NCBI RefSeq assembly: GCF_016508585.1
Contig: NZ_JADVOP010000002.1
Location: 1-64,000 of the forward strand
Direction: 5' to 3'
DNA from: Acinetobacter baumannii
Lineage (GTDB): Bacteria > Pseudomonadota > Gammaproteobacteria > Pseudomonadales > Moraxellaceae
Length of the DNA: 64,000 nt
The first letter of the stretch is position 1. Each line of letters opens with the position of its first letter. Positions 8,191 through 17,663 of the stretch are shown here, piece by piece. The position numbers and the translations under genes are program-made. Below the pieces are notes generated by a model, which made no database searches, was not told the DNA's origin, and saw only the letters and a list, made by a program, of their open reading frames with translations.

Positions 8191-8841
8191 ATGCATCATT
8201 TTTCTTCAGTTCGATGGAGTAGTGCGGTTTTTGTTCTATGTTCATCTGCCATGAGTTTTGCAGCAGCACCTACAGATCAAGCAGTGATCAACAGTATTAC
8301 GAATTTGAACGATTCACAAGCGACACCAGCCAAAGCGATAATGATTGATCAGATGAAAGAGATTCATTTGTTGTCGGGAGAGCTGGCTTATCTGTCTGGT
8401 GTAACATTTGAAAATGCCGGGCGAAATTTTTGGGGCGGCTACATATTGACTCGCCCGAAGCTGAAACAATCACGAATACTTGAGTTCGGTGGTCAAGCCA
8501 ATGATTTCACGGTACATACTGTGCAGTATCGGGCAAAACCAATCGATTTGGTTAAAATAGAATCCGCAGGTTCGGGGCAGGGGGAGGTTTCCCAAACGAC
8601 CGATTTGGTCTATTTTGACGGGTGGAAAGCGAAAATTATTGCAACTGTTGAATCCTCTAGTGATCCTGGACGATTTAGTGAGCAGCTAGGTGAGGAAGAT
8701 TGTAAAACAGGTCAAGAAATTGTCTCGAGTTTAAAGATTTTATCTGCGAGCAATGAAATTATTAAAACCATTCAATCATCGAATGCGTGTAAAAATGCAA
8801 AAGTTACAACCAAAACGGAAAAAATTAAAATCGTGTTATGA
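8191..8841 (+). CDS. exported protein of unknown function
   Basis: A 216-residue protein with a Sec signal peptide (hydrophobic 11-24, cleavage after SFAA). I recognise no domain. The mature part has two cysteines (in EEDCKTG and SNACKN) that could form a periplasmic disulfide. It starts at an ATG with GAGA ten bases upstream and follows the YARHG gene closely. Base composition is ordinary. Confidence 0.6.
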   Translation: MHHFSSVRWSSAVFVLCSSAMSFAAAPTDQAVINSITNLNDSQATPAKAIMIDQMKEIHLLSGELAYLSGVTFENAGRNFWGGYILTRPKLKQSRILEFGGQANDFTVHTVQYRAKPIDLVKIESAGSGQGEVSQTTDLVYFDGWKAKIIATVESSSDPGRFSEQLGEEDCKTGQEIVSSLKILSASNEIIKTIQSSNACKNAKVTTKTEKIKIVL

Positions 8842-8959
8842 GCCATTTATTGCAAATAAAGCTTATGTCAAAAAGTATACTTTCTTGTATTAATTATTTT
8901 TAATCAATGATATACCACTTTTAAAAAGCCAAAATGGGAAAAAGATTCCTGTTTTTTTC

Positions 8960-8994
8960 AAAGCGCTTAAAATCAAAGATTTTGAGCGCTTTGT
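8960..8994. terminator. long inverted repeat, possible terminator
   Basis: Arms beginning CAAAGCGCT and ending AGCGCTTTG enclose a second complementary pair (AAAATC/GATTTT) around AAA. The T-tract is weak on both sides, so termination is likely but not certain. It lies between convergent genes. Confidence 0.6.
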
Positions 8995-9007
8995 TTGATA
9001 TAAAATG

Positions 9008-10810
9008 TTAAATTGCTTGGGTATGCTCATTCAACCAGTTTAAAACATCACCTTGTAAGTGAGGGGCTAATCGCTCTCGAACAGTTTGATGGTATTGATT
9101 GAGCCATGCTTTTTCATCATCATTTAACAGCTCTACAATAATACAGCTCAGGTTAATCGGGCACAGTGTCAGTGTTTCGAATTCCAGAAACTGACCATAA
9201 GTCGTATCTTCAAAATGCTTAATTTTATTGACGACAAGATTTTCAATTCGGATGCCATACTTTCCTTGATGGTATAAGCCTGGTTCATTAGAGCTAATCA
9301 TACCTTCATGCATCTTGGTAAAAGATGTCGCTGGCGCATAATAAGAGATGACTTGAGGTCCCTCATGTACATTCAATGCATAGCCTACACCGTGACCTGT
9401 ACCATGACGATAATCCAAACCATATTTCCACAGGGTTTGACGTGTGATCGAATCTAGAAGGGGTGATGCGATGCCTTCTGGGAAAACAGTTTGAGCAAGT
9501 GCAATATGACATTTTAATACAAGGGTATAATCGCGCTTTTGTTCAATACTTGTGTTGCCGATAGGAACAACTCGGGTGATATCTGTCGTACCATCTGCGT
9601 ATTGCGCACCTGAGTCGATGAGCAATAAACCATTACCTGCAATATCACTAAAACTTTCTTCTGTTGCTCGATAATGGGGTAGCGCACCATTGGCATTAAA
9701 ACCTGCAATCGTGGAAAAACTTAGTCCTAGAAAGCCTTGTTGCTGTGCACGGAATCCAGTGATCATTGTGTCGATCGTCAACTCATTGATGGATTCGCCA
9801 TTTGTTGCGGCTGTATCGAGCCAATGAAAAAAATGGCACAACGCAACCCCATCTTTGATCATGGCGTGACGTATATGCTGAATTTCCGAGGGGTGTTTTT
9901 GGGATTTAAATAAAGTGCTGGGATTGATATCTTGAATGAGTTGATTATGCTGCTCGATCGCCTGTGCATGGGAAATAGAGACTTTATTTGAATCAATGAG
10001 GATTATTTGCTGTTGCAGATTGCTTAAATACTCAATTGTTTGGGCATAGGGCAAGAGTTCAATTTGTTCACTTTTTAACTGGTTTTTAAGCTCATCCGAG
10101 AGTTTGTGAGCATCCACAAAAATAGTGGTACGCTCAGCACTGATATATAAATGTGCTAAAAATACTGGATTATATTCCACATCACTGCCTCTGCAATTTA
10201 ATATCCAAGCAATATCATCGAGTGCAGAAATAAAATGCCCCGTTGCTTTTTTCTGAATCAGTTTGTGACGGATCGCAGCTATTTTTTCTAAGCGTGTTTG
10301 CGCATTTAAATCATCTGCCATTTGCCAAATGGGTTGTAGGGGCAGTGCTGGGCGTTCAGTCCAAATTTCATCAATTAAATCCAAGTCTGTTTGAATGAAG
10401 AAACTGTGTTTTATTGCAAGTTCTGATAAAGCGCTGTATTGCTGAGTGGAAATGGTATTTCCATTGACTGAAATTTTTGCATCTTTGGGTAAATGTTGTG
10501 AAAGCCAAGACAGATGTGTTGAAGCCGGATCGGGTGTCTGCTTTTGTAAAACGTAACCTGTATTTTCCAGTTGCTGTTCCGCTTGTACCCAATATCGACC
10601 ATCTACCCATAAACCTGCAAAGTTTTGAGTGACTACAATTGTGCCGACTGAACCTGTAAAGCCTGTCAGCCATTCACGTATTTTCCAGTAATCAGGTAGA
10701 TACTCTGACATATGTGGATCAGCACTCATGGCGATAAAAGCGTCCTGCTGATATTTCTTCATGATTGTACGAAGGTTTTCTAGTTTGTTGGCAGGTGACG
10801 AAGCGTTCAT
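9008..10810 (-). CDS. aminopeptidase P family (M24B) Xaa-Pro aminopeptidase
   Basis: A 600-residue cytoplasmic metallopeptidase removing N-terminal residues that precede proline. It has two N-terminal creatinase-like domains (about 1-310) and a C-terminal pita-bread catalytic domain. Metal ligands appear as DSGAQY and TTDITR, then the histidine in HGTGHGVG, NEPG and IRIENL. The length fits the large three-domain form rather than the 440-residue E. coli PepP. It overlaps the upstream POT transporter gene by ATGA, so peptide uptake and proline-peptide hydrolysis are coupled. Confidence 0.9.
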   Translation of the reverse strand: MNASSPANKLENLRTIMKKYQQDAFIAMSADPHMSEYLPDYWKIREWLTGFTGSVGTIVVTQNFAGLWVDGRYWVQAEQQLENTGYVLQKQTPDPASTHLSWLSQHLPKDAKISVNGNTISTQQYSALSELAIKHSFFIQTDLDLIDEIWTERPALPLQPIWQMADDLNAQTRLEKIAAIRHKLIQKKATGHFISALDDIAWILNCRGSDVEYNPVFLAHLYISAERTTIFVDAHKLSDELKNQLKSEQIELLPYAQTIEYLSNLQQQIILIDSNKVSISHAQAIEQHNQLIQDINPSTLFKSQKHPSEIQHIRHAMIKDGVALCHFFHWLDTAATNGESINELTIDTMITGFRAQQQGFLGLSFSTIAGFNANGALPHYRATEESFSDIAGNGLLLIDSGAQYADGTTDITRVVPIGNTSIEQKRDYTLVLKCHIALAQTVFPEGIASPLLDSITRQTLWKYGLDYRHGTGHGVGYALNVHEGPQVISYYAPATSFTKMHEGMISSNEPGLYHQGKYGIRIENLVVNKIKHFEDTTYGQFLEFETLTLCPINLSCIIVELLNDDEKAWLNQYHQTVRERLAPHLQGDVLNWLNEHTQAI

Positions 10811-12372
10811 ACTTTTTCCAATTGCATATCAATAGATTTTTGAGAGGAGGGCGTTTGATTGAGTAATTTACGAATTGGTTTCTTCATTAACCATAGAACG
10901 AGTGCACCAAGAAGTAAAGCGATGACACATCGCATAAACAGGAGGGGTAATTGGTCAACTTCATGGATAGAAACATGACCACCGATTAAACCTGCCATCA
11001 GGTTTCCTAAAGCAGAAGCTGTAAACCAAAGCCCCATTACTTGTCCGCGAATGATGGTTGGAGCAAGCTTAGTCATCGTTGAAAGCCCAACAGGGCTTAA
11101 GCATAATTCACCGAGTGTTAAAAGCAGCAGACTGGATGTAATCCACAATGCAGAAACAGTTCCGCCATTTTGGGTGATCAAGTAACTGGCAATGCTCATC
11201 ACGAGGAAACCACCCGCAGCGAGAAGTAAGGCAATAATCAATTTGGTGATATAGTTAGGATCACGATTTTGTTTGCCCAATTTAACCCAAAGCCATGCGA
11301 GAAATGGTGCAAAAATGATAATGAATAGCGGATTAATCGACTGAAACCAAACGGCGGGTATTTCAAAGCCAAAGAATTGGCGGTTTGTAAAGTCTTGGGC
11401 GAAAAGATTGAAAGATGTTGGTTTTTGTTCAAATGCAGACCAGAAAAGTGCAGCGGTGATCAGTAAAATAAAACAGATGATCATTTGTTTTTTCTCAGTA
11501 CTATTCAAACCGGCAAAGAGCAATAGATAGCTGAAATATAAGGCTATACAAATACAAATCGTGATATATGTGGCGATCTGAATTGGATCAATGTTAATTA
11601 TACCAAGAGAAACTAGACTGATAATCAACCCAACAACTGCAATAAAACCTATGATTATTTGGGGGGCTTTAGGATGGTAATGAACAGGACGAGCCCAGTT
11701 ATTTTCACTGCATTGCCCATGATTAAATTGTTTTAACTGAGGCACAGTGATTAACTTAAAAATCAGCAAGGCGATTAACATTCCGACGCCACCGATTCCA
11801 AATCCCCAGTGCCAACCATGTTCTTTCACCAATAAACCCGTCAAGAGTGGGGCAATCAATGAACCTAGATTAATTCCCATATAAAAAATGGAAAATCCTG
11901 CATCACGCCGTGAATCTTGAGCCTGATATAATGTGCCAACAATGACGGAAATACAGGTTTTAAATAGACCAGAACCGATCACAATCAACACTAAACCAAA
12001 ATAAAAAAAGAAATGTCCAAATAAGGCTGCCAATGCAATGGATAAATGTCCGAGTGCGATGATCAGTGAACCGTACCACACTGCGCGCTCCTGACCGAGA
12101 TAATTATCAGCAACCCATCCACCCAATACGGTCATCAAATACATACTGCCTGCAAATAAGCCCACAATTGCTGATGCTGTTGGGCGATCTAAGCCGAGTC
12201 CGCCATCAGCTACTAAAGCCGCCATATAGAGGATTAGTAAAGGGCGAATCCCATAATAGGAAAAACGTTCCCAAAGCTCGGTAAAAAATAAACCTTTTAA
12301 GGGTTTGGGGTGACCAAAAAATGCTTGATCTTGGTCGTTTACTTGTTTGGATAAATGTTGGGACATCTTCAA
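10807..12372 (-). CDS. POT family proton-dependent oligopeptide transporter
   Basis: A 521-residue inner-membrane protein with about 14 hydrophobic helices. The POT signature ELWERFSYYG (ExxERFxYYG) lies in the first helix, and FSIFYMGINLGSL is the second family motif. It imports di- and tripeptides with protons. The gene overlaps the aminopeptidase gene (ATGA), forming a peptide-utilisation operon. It is a member of the DtpA/DtpB/YdgR group; I do not assign a specific symbol. Confidence 0.9.
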   Translation of the reverse strand: MKMSQHLSKQVNDQDQAFFGHPKPLKGLFFTELWERFSYYGIRPLLILYMAALVADGGLGLDRPTASAIVGLFAGSMYLMTVLGGWVADNYLGQERAVWYGSLIIALGHLSIALAALFGHFFFYFGLVLIVIGSGLFKTCISVIVGTLYQAQDSRRDAGFSIFYMGINLGSLIAPLLTGLLVKEHGWHWGFGIGGVGMLIALLIFKLITVPQLKQFNHGQCSENNWARPVHYHPKAPQIIIGFIAVVGLIISLVSLGIINIDPIQIATYITICICIALYFSYLLLFAGLNSTEKKQMIICFILLITAALFWSAFEQKPTSFNLFAQDFTNRQFFGFEIPAVWFQSINPLFIIIFAPFLAWLWVKLGKQNRDPNYITKLIIALLLAAGGFLVMSIASYLITQNGGTVSALWITSSLLLLTLGELCLSPVGLSTMTKLAPTIIRGQVMGLWFTASALGNLMAGLIGGHVSIHEVDQLPLLFMRCVIALLLGALVLWLMKKPIRKLLNQTPSSQKSIDMQLEKV

Positions 12373-12576
12373 TTCCTTTGAAAATGTATGATAAAAATTT
12401 TTTAAACAATATATAAAATAAAGTTATCTTTTTGGAATTTTATAAAGTAGTGATTTGTAAGTTTATGGGAAAACCATAAGCCTAAGTTCTCTAGGCTCAT
12501 TATTGATATTGTTATGACCTGATTCTAAATGAATTTTTAAATAAATAGATCCTATACCGATTGATATGAATAGCCA

Positions 12577-12601
12577 ATAAAAAACCACCCCAAAGGGTGG
12601 T
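12577..12601 (-). terminator. gltA terminator
   Basis: On the minus strand, an ACCACCC/GGGTGGT stem with a four-base loop is followed by a run of T. It lies 28 bases after the citrate synthase stop. Confidence 0.9.
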
Positions 12602-12629
12602 CTCTTGTTCGATCTGAACGCGTAACGAA

Positions 12630-13904
12630 TTAACGTTTGATATCGCGTTGAGTTTCGCCAGTATAAAGCTGACGAGGACGACCGATCTTGTACGGACCGC
12701 TGTGCATTTCTAACCAGTGGCTGATCCAACCAACAGTACGTGCAAGCGCAAAGATCACAGTAAACATTTCTGTTGGGATACCAATCGCTTTAAGGATGAT
12801 ACCTGAGTAGAAGTCTACGTTCGGATAAAGTTTACGTTCGATGAAGTACGGGTCGCTGAGCGCAATACGTTCAAGTTCCATTGCAAGCGCAAGTTGTGGA
12901 TCATTGATACCAAGTGCACTTAACACTTCGTCACAAGTCTCTTTCATCACTTTCGCACGTGGATCGAAGTTTTTATAAACTCGGTGACCGAAGCCCATAA
13001 GTTTAACTTCTTTGGTTTTAACTTTTTCCATGAACGGCGCAACATTTTCTACAGTGCCGATTTCATCAAGCATCTTAAGAACAGCTTCGTTCGCACCACC
13101 GTGAGCAGGTCCCCAAAGAGCAGCAATACCTGCAGCAATACAAGCGTATGGGTTTGCACCAGTAGAACCGGCTAAACGTACTGTAGACGTAGACGCATTT
13201 TGTTCATGGTCAGCATGAAGCGTAAAGATACGGTCCATTGCTTTCGCAAGAATAGGGTTAACTTTATAGTCACGATCTGCTGGAGTAGCAAACATCATGT
13301 ACAAGAAGTTTTCAGCATAGCTTAAATCGTTACGTGGATATACGAACGGTTGACCGATTGTATATTTGTACGTCCAAGCAGCTAAAGTAGGAATTTTAGC
13401 AACTAAACGAACTGCAGTGATTTCACGGTGATCTACGTTTTCAACGTCAAAACCATTGTGATAGAACGCAGATAACGCACCCACTACACCACACATCACA
13501 GCCATTGGATGAGCATCACGACGGAAACCATTGAAGAAACGGCTTACTTGATCATGAACCATAGTGTGGTTGCGGACTTTGTTTTCGAAGTCTGATTTTT
13601 GTTCAGCAGTTGGAAGTTCACCGCTTAACAATAAATAGCAAGTTTCTAAGTAAGAAGCTTGAGTCGCAAGTTGAGCAATAGGATAGCCACGGTGTAAAAG
13701 AACGCCTTTATCACCATCAATGAAAGTGATTTTAGACTCGCAAGAAGCTGTCGCCATAAAACCAGGATCAAAAGTAAAGTGACCTGAAGCCAACACATCC
13801 TTAACGTCGATTACATCTGGGCCCAATGTGCCGCTGTAAATTGGTAATTCAATTTTTTTGCCATCAAGCTCTAGAACGGCTTTCTTGCCAGTTGCTGCAG
13901 ACAT
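12630..13904 (-). CDS. gltA: citrate synthase (type II)
   Basis: A 424-residue enzyme condensing acetyl-CoA and oxaloacetate, the entry step of the TCA cycle. Catalytic residues appear in the histidine of [12 protein letters not shown], the histidine of [11 protein letters not shown] and [15 protein letters not shown] with the catalytic aspartate nearby. Length and N-terminal beta domain fit the hexameric, NADH-sensitive gram-negative type. The start has GGAG nine bases upstream. It is divergent from sdhCDAB, as in many gammaproteobacteria. Confidence 0.97.
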   Translation of the reverse strand: MSAATGKKAVLELDGKKIELPIYSGTLGPDVIDVKDVLASGHFTFDPGFMATASCESKITFIDGDKGVLLHRGYPIAQLATQASYLETCYLLLSGELPTAEQKSDFENKVRNHTMVHDQVSRFFNGFRRDAHPMAVMCGVVGALSAFYHNGFDVENVDHREITAVRLVAKIPTLAAWTYKYTIGQPFVYPRNDLSYAENFLYMMFATPADRDYKVNPILAKAMDRIFTLHADHEQNASTSTVRLAGSTGANPYACIAAGIAALWGPAHGGANEAVLKMLDEIGTVENVAPFMEKVKTKEVKLMGFGHRVYKNFDPRAKVMKETCDEVLSALGINDPQLALAMELERIALSDPYFIERKLYPNVDFYSGIILKAIGIPTEMFTVIFALARTVGWISHWLEMHSGPYKIGRPRQLYTGETQRDIKR

Positions 13905-14793
13905 TCAATAGATCTCCTGTCCTGGTGGATATTTTATCTAACTTGCTTAGTCATCTTGTAATGCACAAGTCAGACGGATCAAAAATTGCTATTTAGCTTA
14001 GTGAGTACTGAAATTTTGTCAATTATACTTATGGATGAAAAAGTCATGTTTTCATCTACAGTTAGTCCAACTTCAACCAGTCGGATTCAACATCAAATTT
14101 CAGAGTCGGTCAGTATAATAAGGTAAATTCAGAGTCAGGTGCAGAAAAATAATTAGGATTGCTAGACAGGAAATGGCATTTTTGACCAATATTTTGATGC
14201 TTTTGTAAGTTGAATTCCTCAGATTTCATGTTTTAAAAACATCTAAATTTCATGACTTACATAGCTTTTAATGTAATGGCAGTATGAAAAACATCCAAAT
14301 AAATTGATGAAATATTTATTTTCATTTTAGTGCTTAATTGATTAAAAAATAGTTTTTACAATCTTATTTTGGGTATAAAAAACATCCAAAACAACTGTTA
14401 AATCAAGTTTTGTCTGCTGTTAAAACAAGCAAATATGCAGCATATTGATCAATCAAAATTGGATTATTCACAAACTAAGTCGTTCTTTCTTATTGTAAAG
14501 CTTCAGGTCAAATCACAGAATAAAATGATCTACATCAAAAATCAAAATAGAGCCATATTTAGAATCGACATAATAGGTATCTAAATCACTATAAATAGAT
14601 GATTCGAGGTTACGATGTTGGGGGGAGAAAAGGAGAGGACGCTTTTGTCCGTATTGTTGTGCTTTAGTCTAAAATTATCAAAATAATATAAGTCGTGATT
14701 ATCTCTAGAAGTATATTGTTTAAAAATGATAAAAAATAAAGAGATAGCGAAAAATGCATCAATAAAATCATGATCTTTGTGATACAAATGGAT
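13905..14793. other. long gltA-sdhC regulatory region
   Basis: AT-rich divergent spacer with no convincing gene; a 68-codon minus-strand frame at 14581-14787 lacks a ribosome binding site. A perfect TATAAT reads toward gltA at 14027-14022 but has no good -35. Three copies of AAAAACATCYAAA are listed separately. The size suggests several regulator sites or an unannotated small RNA. Confidence 0.4.
14235..14390 (+). repeat. three copies of AAAAACATCYAAA
   Basis: The 13-base motif occurs at 14235-14247 (T variant), 14287-14299 and 14378-14390, all on the same strand between gltA and sdhC. Three near-identical 13-mers within 156 bases suggest regulator binding sites, although AT-rich sequence raises the chance background. 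Confidence 0.4.
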
Positions 14794-14812
14794 GTAAATG
14801 ATTCTTATTTGA
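14794..14812. promoter_or_regulatory. Fur-box-like site upstream of sdhC
   Basis: GTAAATGATTCTTATTTGA resembles gammaproteobacterial Fur boxes of the GATAATGATTCTCATTTGC kind (about 15 of 19 by eye). It lies 33 bases upstream of the sdhC -35. SdhB is iron-rich, so iron control is plausible, but binding is not shown. Confidence 0.35.
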
Positions 14813-14845
14813 GTGTTTTTTAAAGAAAAAGCTATTTTCCACGGT

Positions 14846-14874
14846 TTGTAATTTGACAGTTCACGTTTTATAAT
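14846..14874 (+). promoter_or_regulatory. candidate sdhC promoter
   Basis: TTGTAA at 14846-14851, a 17-base spacer and a perfect TATAAT at 14869-14874. Transcription would start near 14881, giving a leader of about 95 bases that includes the hairpin at 14946-14963. Confidence 0.6.
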
Positions 14875-14945
14875 TCAGTGTCGTTTAAAGTTCAGGCAAT
14901 TTTATTTGTTTGACAATGCTAGCTTTCCTTCGAATTAATTCCAAC

Positions 14946-14963
14946 AAACTCCGGATGGAGTTT
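14946..14963 (+). promoter_or_regulatory. hairpin covering the sdhC ribosome binding site
   Basis: AAACTCC-GGAT-GGAGTTT forms a perfect seven-pair stem followed by TT. The right arm contains GGAG, the only Shine-Dalgarno-like sequence before the sdhC ATG at 14975. The stem could hide the ribosome binding site, or act as a short attenuator because U residues follow. Confidence 0.5.
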
Positions 14964-14974
14964 TTACTTACAGG

Positions 14975-15373
14975 ATGCCCGCTGTGAAAAGCAACAGACC
15001 TGTCAATTTGTCCATGGGTCAAGTTTTAGATGTAAACTTAAAATCCCCTGTGGCTATTGCATCAATTCTACACCGTCTTTCAGGTGTCATCGTATTTTTA
15101 CTCGTACCGGTACTTTTGTGGCTTTTAGACAAGTCTCTGTCTTCGCCTGAAGGTTTTGCTCAAGTTCAGGCAATCTTTGGTGGCTTCGTTGTACGCTTTG
15201 TCGTATGGGTATTTGTCGCTGGTTTATTATTCCATTTCATTATGGGTATTAAGCATCTACTTGCTGACCTAGGTTTTGCTGAAGAGTTGCAAAGTGGTCG
15301 CGTAGCAGCAACTATTGCATTAATCTTGGCTGTGATAGCAATTATCGCATCATTCGTATGGATTGTTCTCTAA
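14975..15373 (+). CDS. sdhC: succinate dehydrogenase cytochrome b556 subunit
   Basis: A 132-residue membrane anchor with three hydrophobic helices. The family motif SPVAIASILHRLSG lies before helix 1, and the heme-ligand region FHFIMGIKHLLADLG follows helix 2. It anchors SdhAB and binds heme b and ubiquinone with SdhD. The ATG is preceded by GGAG fourteen bases upstream, longer than usual, inside a hairpin. Its stop overlaps the sdhD start by one base (TAATG). Confidence 0.93.
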   Translation: MPAVKSNRPVNLSMGQVLDVNLKSPVAIASILHRLSGVIVFLLVPVLLWLLDKSLSSPEGFAQVQAIFGGFVVRFVVWVFVAGLLFHFIMGIKHLLADLGFAEELQSGRVAATIALILAVIAIIASFVWIVL

Positions 15374-15738
15374 TGAAAAGTGCTACAGGTTTAACGGGGT
15401 CAGGTTCTCGTGATTGGTATATCCAACGCGTAAGTGCTGTTGTTCTAGCTGTTTATACTGTTGTGGTATTAGGTTGGATTCTGTGCAATGGCGGATTTAA
15501 CTATGAGCAATGGTTCGGCTTTATGATGACACTTCCGATGAAGATTTTATCTTTGTTGGCAGTCTTATCTCTTGTTGCGCATGCTTGGATTGGCATGTGG
15601 CAAGTATTCACTGACTATGTGACTACTCGTCAAATGGGGCCTTCAGCTTCAGGTTTACGCATCGTGTTAACTTCAGCAGTAATTATTGCTGTAATTGCAT
15701 ATGCGATCTGGGCAATCCAGATTTTTTGGGCGAATTGA
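15373..15738 (+). CDS. sdhD: succinate dehydrogenase hydrophobic membrane anchor
   Basis: A 121-residue membrane protein with three helices. AHAWIGMWQVFTDY is the heme/quinone-site motif of SdhD. I chose the ATG at 15373, which overlaps the sdhC stop as TAATG, over an upstream in-frame ATG at 15358 buried in sdhC. It partners SdhC in complex II and is followed by sdhA after 12 bases. Confidence 0.92.
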   Translation: MKSATGLTGSGSRDWYIQRVSAVVLAVYTVVVLGWILCNGGFNYEQWFGFMMTLPMKILSLLAVLSLVAHAWIGMWQVFTDYVTTRQMGPSASGLRIVLTSAVIIAVIAYAIWAIQIFWAN

Positions 15739-15750
15739 TAGGAAGATGTC

Positions 15751-17649
15751 ATGGGCGCTTTAACCCCTAAAGAAGATTATTCAAATATTCCAAGCCAGTT
15801 CTTCGATGCAGTCATCGTTGGCGGTGGTGGTTCAGGTATGCGTGCTTCATATCAACTTGCTCAAGCAGGTTTGAAGGTTGCAGTGCTAACTAAAGTATTC
15901 CCAACACGTTCTCATACTGTTGCGGCACAAGGTGGTATCGGTGCATCACTTGGTAATATGCAAGATGATAACTGGCATTATCACTTTTATGACACGGTAA
16001 AAGGTTCTGACTGGTTAGGTGACCAAGATGCAATCGAGTTCATGTGTCGTGAGGCACCTAAAGTTGTTTACGAGCTTGAACACTTGGGTATGCCATTTGA
16101 CCGTAACGCAGATGGTACAATTTACCAACGTCCGTTTGGTGGTCACTCTGCGAACTACGGTGAAAAACCGGTACCTCGTGCCTGTGCTGCTGCTGACCGT
16201 ACAGGTCATGCACTACTTCATACGCTTTATCAAAGCAATGTGAAAATGGGTACTCAATTCTTCGTTGAATGGATTGCATTGGATTTAATCCGTAACGAAG
16301 CAGGTGATGTACTCGGTGTAACTGCAATCGACCAAGAAACAGGCAAAATTGCAGTATTCCAAGCCAAAGCAACGTTGTTCGCTACAGGTGGTGCGGGTCG
16401 TGTTTACCGTGCATCTACCAATGCCTATATCAATACGGGTGATGGTCTTGGTATGGCTGCACGTGCGGGTATTCCATTGCAAGATATGGAGTTTTGGCAA
16501 TTCCACCCAACGGGTGTTGCCGGTGCGGGTGTATTGTTGACTGAAGGTTGCCGTGGTGAAGGTGCAATCCTTCGTAACAAAGACGGCGAACCGTTCATGG
16601 AACGCTATGCGCCAACCTTGAAAGATTTGGCACCACGTGACTTCGTATCACGTTCCATGGACCAAGAAATCAAAGAAGGTCGTGGTTGTGGTCCTAAAGG
16701 TGATTATATTCTTCTTGATATGACGCACTTGGGTGCGGATACAATCATGAAGCGTTTACCTTCAGTGTTTGAAATTGGTAAGAAATTTGCCAACGTTGAT
16801 ATTACCAAAGAGCCAATTCCAGTAGTACCAACAATCCATTATCAAATGGGTGGTATTCCAACCAATATTCATGGTCAAGTGGTGATTCCTGAAGCAGCTA
16901 AAAATGAACCAGGCTTCTATGCTGGATTTGATAAAGCAGCCAATGAATATACAACCAATGGCACAATGAATTACACAGTACCTGTAAAAGGGTTCTATGC
17001 AATTGGTGAATGCTCATGTGTATCTGTACATGGTGCAAACCGTCTGGGTACCAATTCACTTCTTGATTTGGTTGTATTTGGTAAAGCTGCGGGTGAGCAC
17101 ATCATTGACTATGTGACAAAACACCATGGTGATGATTATCAACCACTTCCAAATGATGTGCTTGAAAACACTTTGAAACGTATTCGTCATTTAGATGATT
17201 CGACTTCTGGTGAAAATGCTCAAGAAGTTGCCGATGCGATTCGTGACATTGTTCAGGACCATGCCGGTGTATTCCGTACTCAAGCCTTGCTTGATGAGGG
17301 CGTGAAGCAGATCCTTGCGATTGAACCGCGTGTTCGTAACATCCATTTGAAAGACAAATCTAAAGTATTTAATACTGCACGTATCGAAGCCTTAGAAGTT
17401 GAAAACTTATATGAAGTCGCAAAAGCAACCTTGATTTCTGCTGCTGCGCGTAAAGAATGTCGTGGTGCACATACGGTCGTTGATTATGAATTACCAGCTG
17501 ATGATGCGCACTATTCATACGGTCGTCGTGATGATGAGTGGATGAAACATACATTATGGTATTCAGCGGATAATCATCTTGAATACAAACCTGTACGTTA
17601 CAGTCCATTGTCTGTAGACCCAATTGAACCTAAACCACGTACATTCTAA
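15751..17649 (+). CDS. sdhA: succinate dehydrogenase flavoprotein subunit
   Basis: A 632-residue FAD protein oxidising succinate to fumarate. The FAD motif GGGGSG is near residues 24-29, and H55 in PTRSHTVAAQGG is the covalent FAD attachment. HPTGV, the catalytic arginine region APRDFVSR and the C-terminal HSYGRR-like DDEWMKHT region follow. GGAAG stands before the ATG. It is somewhat longer than E. coli SdhA (588), consistent with the alpha/gamma-proteobacterial long form. It is the third gene of sdhCDAB. Confidence 0.97.
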   Translation: MGALTPKEDYSNIPSQFFDAVIVGGGGSGMRASYQLAQAGLKVAVLTKVFPTRSHTVAAQGGIGASLGNMQDDNWHYHFYDTVKGSDWLGDQDAIEFMCREAPKVVYELEHLGMPFDRNADGTIYQRPFGGHSANYGEKPVPRACAAADRTGHALLHTLYQSNVKMGTQFFVEWIALDLIRNEAGDVLGVTAIDQETGKIAVFQAKATLFATGGAGRVYRASTNAYINTGDGLGMAARAGIPLQDMEFWQFHPTGVAGAGVLLTEGCRGEGAILRNKDGEPFMERYAPTLKDLAPRDFVSRSMDQEIKEGRGCGPKGDYILLDMTHLGADTIMKRLPSVFEIGKKFANVDITKEPIPVVPTIHYQMGGIPTNIHGQVVIPEAAKNEPGFYAGFDKAANEYTTNGTMNYTVPVKGFYAIGECSCVSVHGANRLGTNSLLDLVVFGKAAGEHIIDYVTKHHGDDYQPLPNDVLENTLKRIRHLDDSTSGENAQEVADAIRDIVQDHAGVFRTQALLDEGVKQILAIEPRVRNIHLKDKSKVFNTARIEALEVENLYEVAKATLISAAARKECRGAHTVVDYELPADDAHYSYGRRDDEWMKHTLWYSADNHLEYKPVRYSPLSVDPIEPKPRTF

Positions 17650-17663
17650 TCGGGAGAGATAAG

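Noticed and set aside
14581..14787. 68-codon minus frame in the gltA-sdhC spacer
   Set aside because: Composition follows AT-rich background, no ribosome binding site, no recognisable protein pattern.
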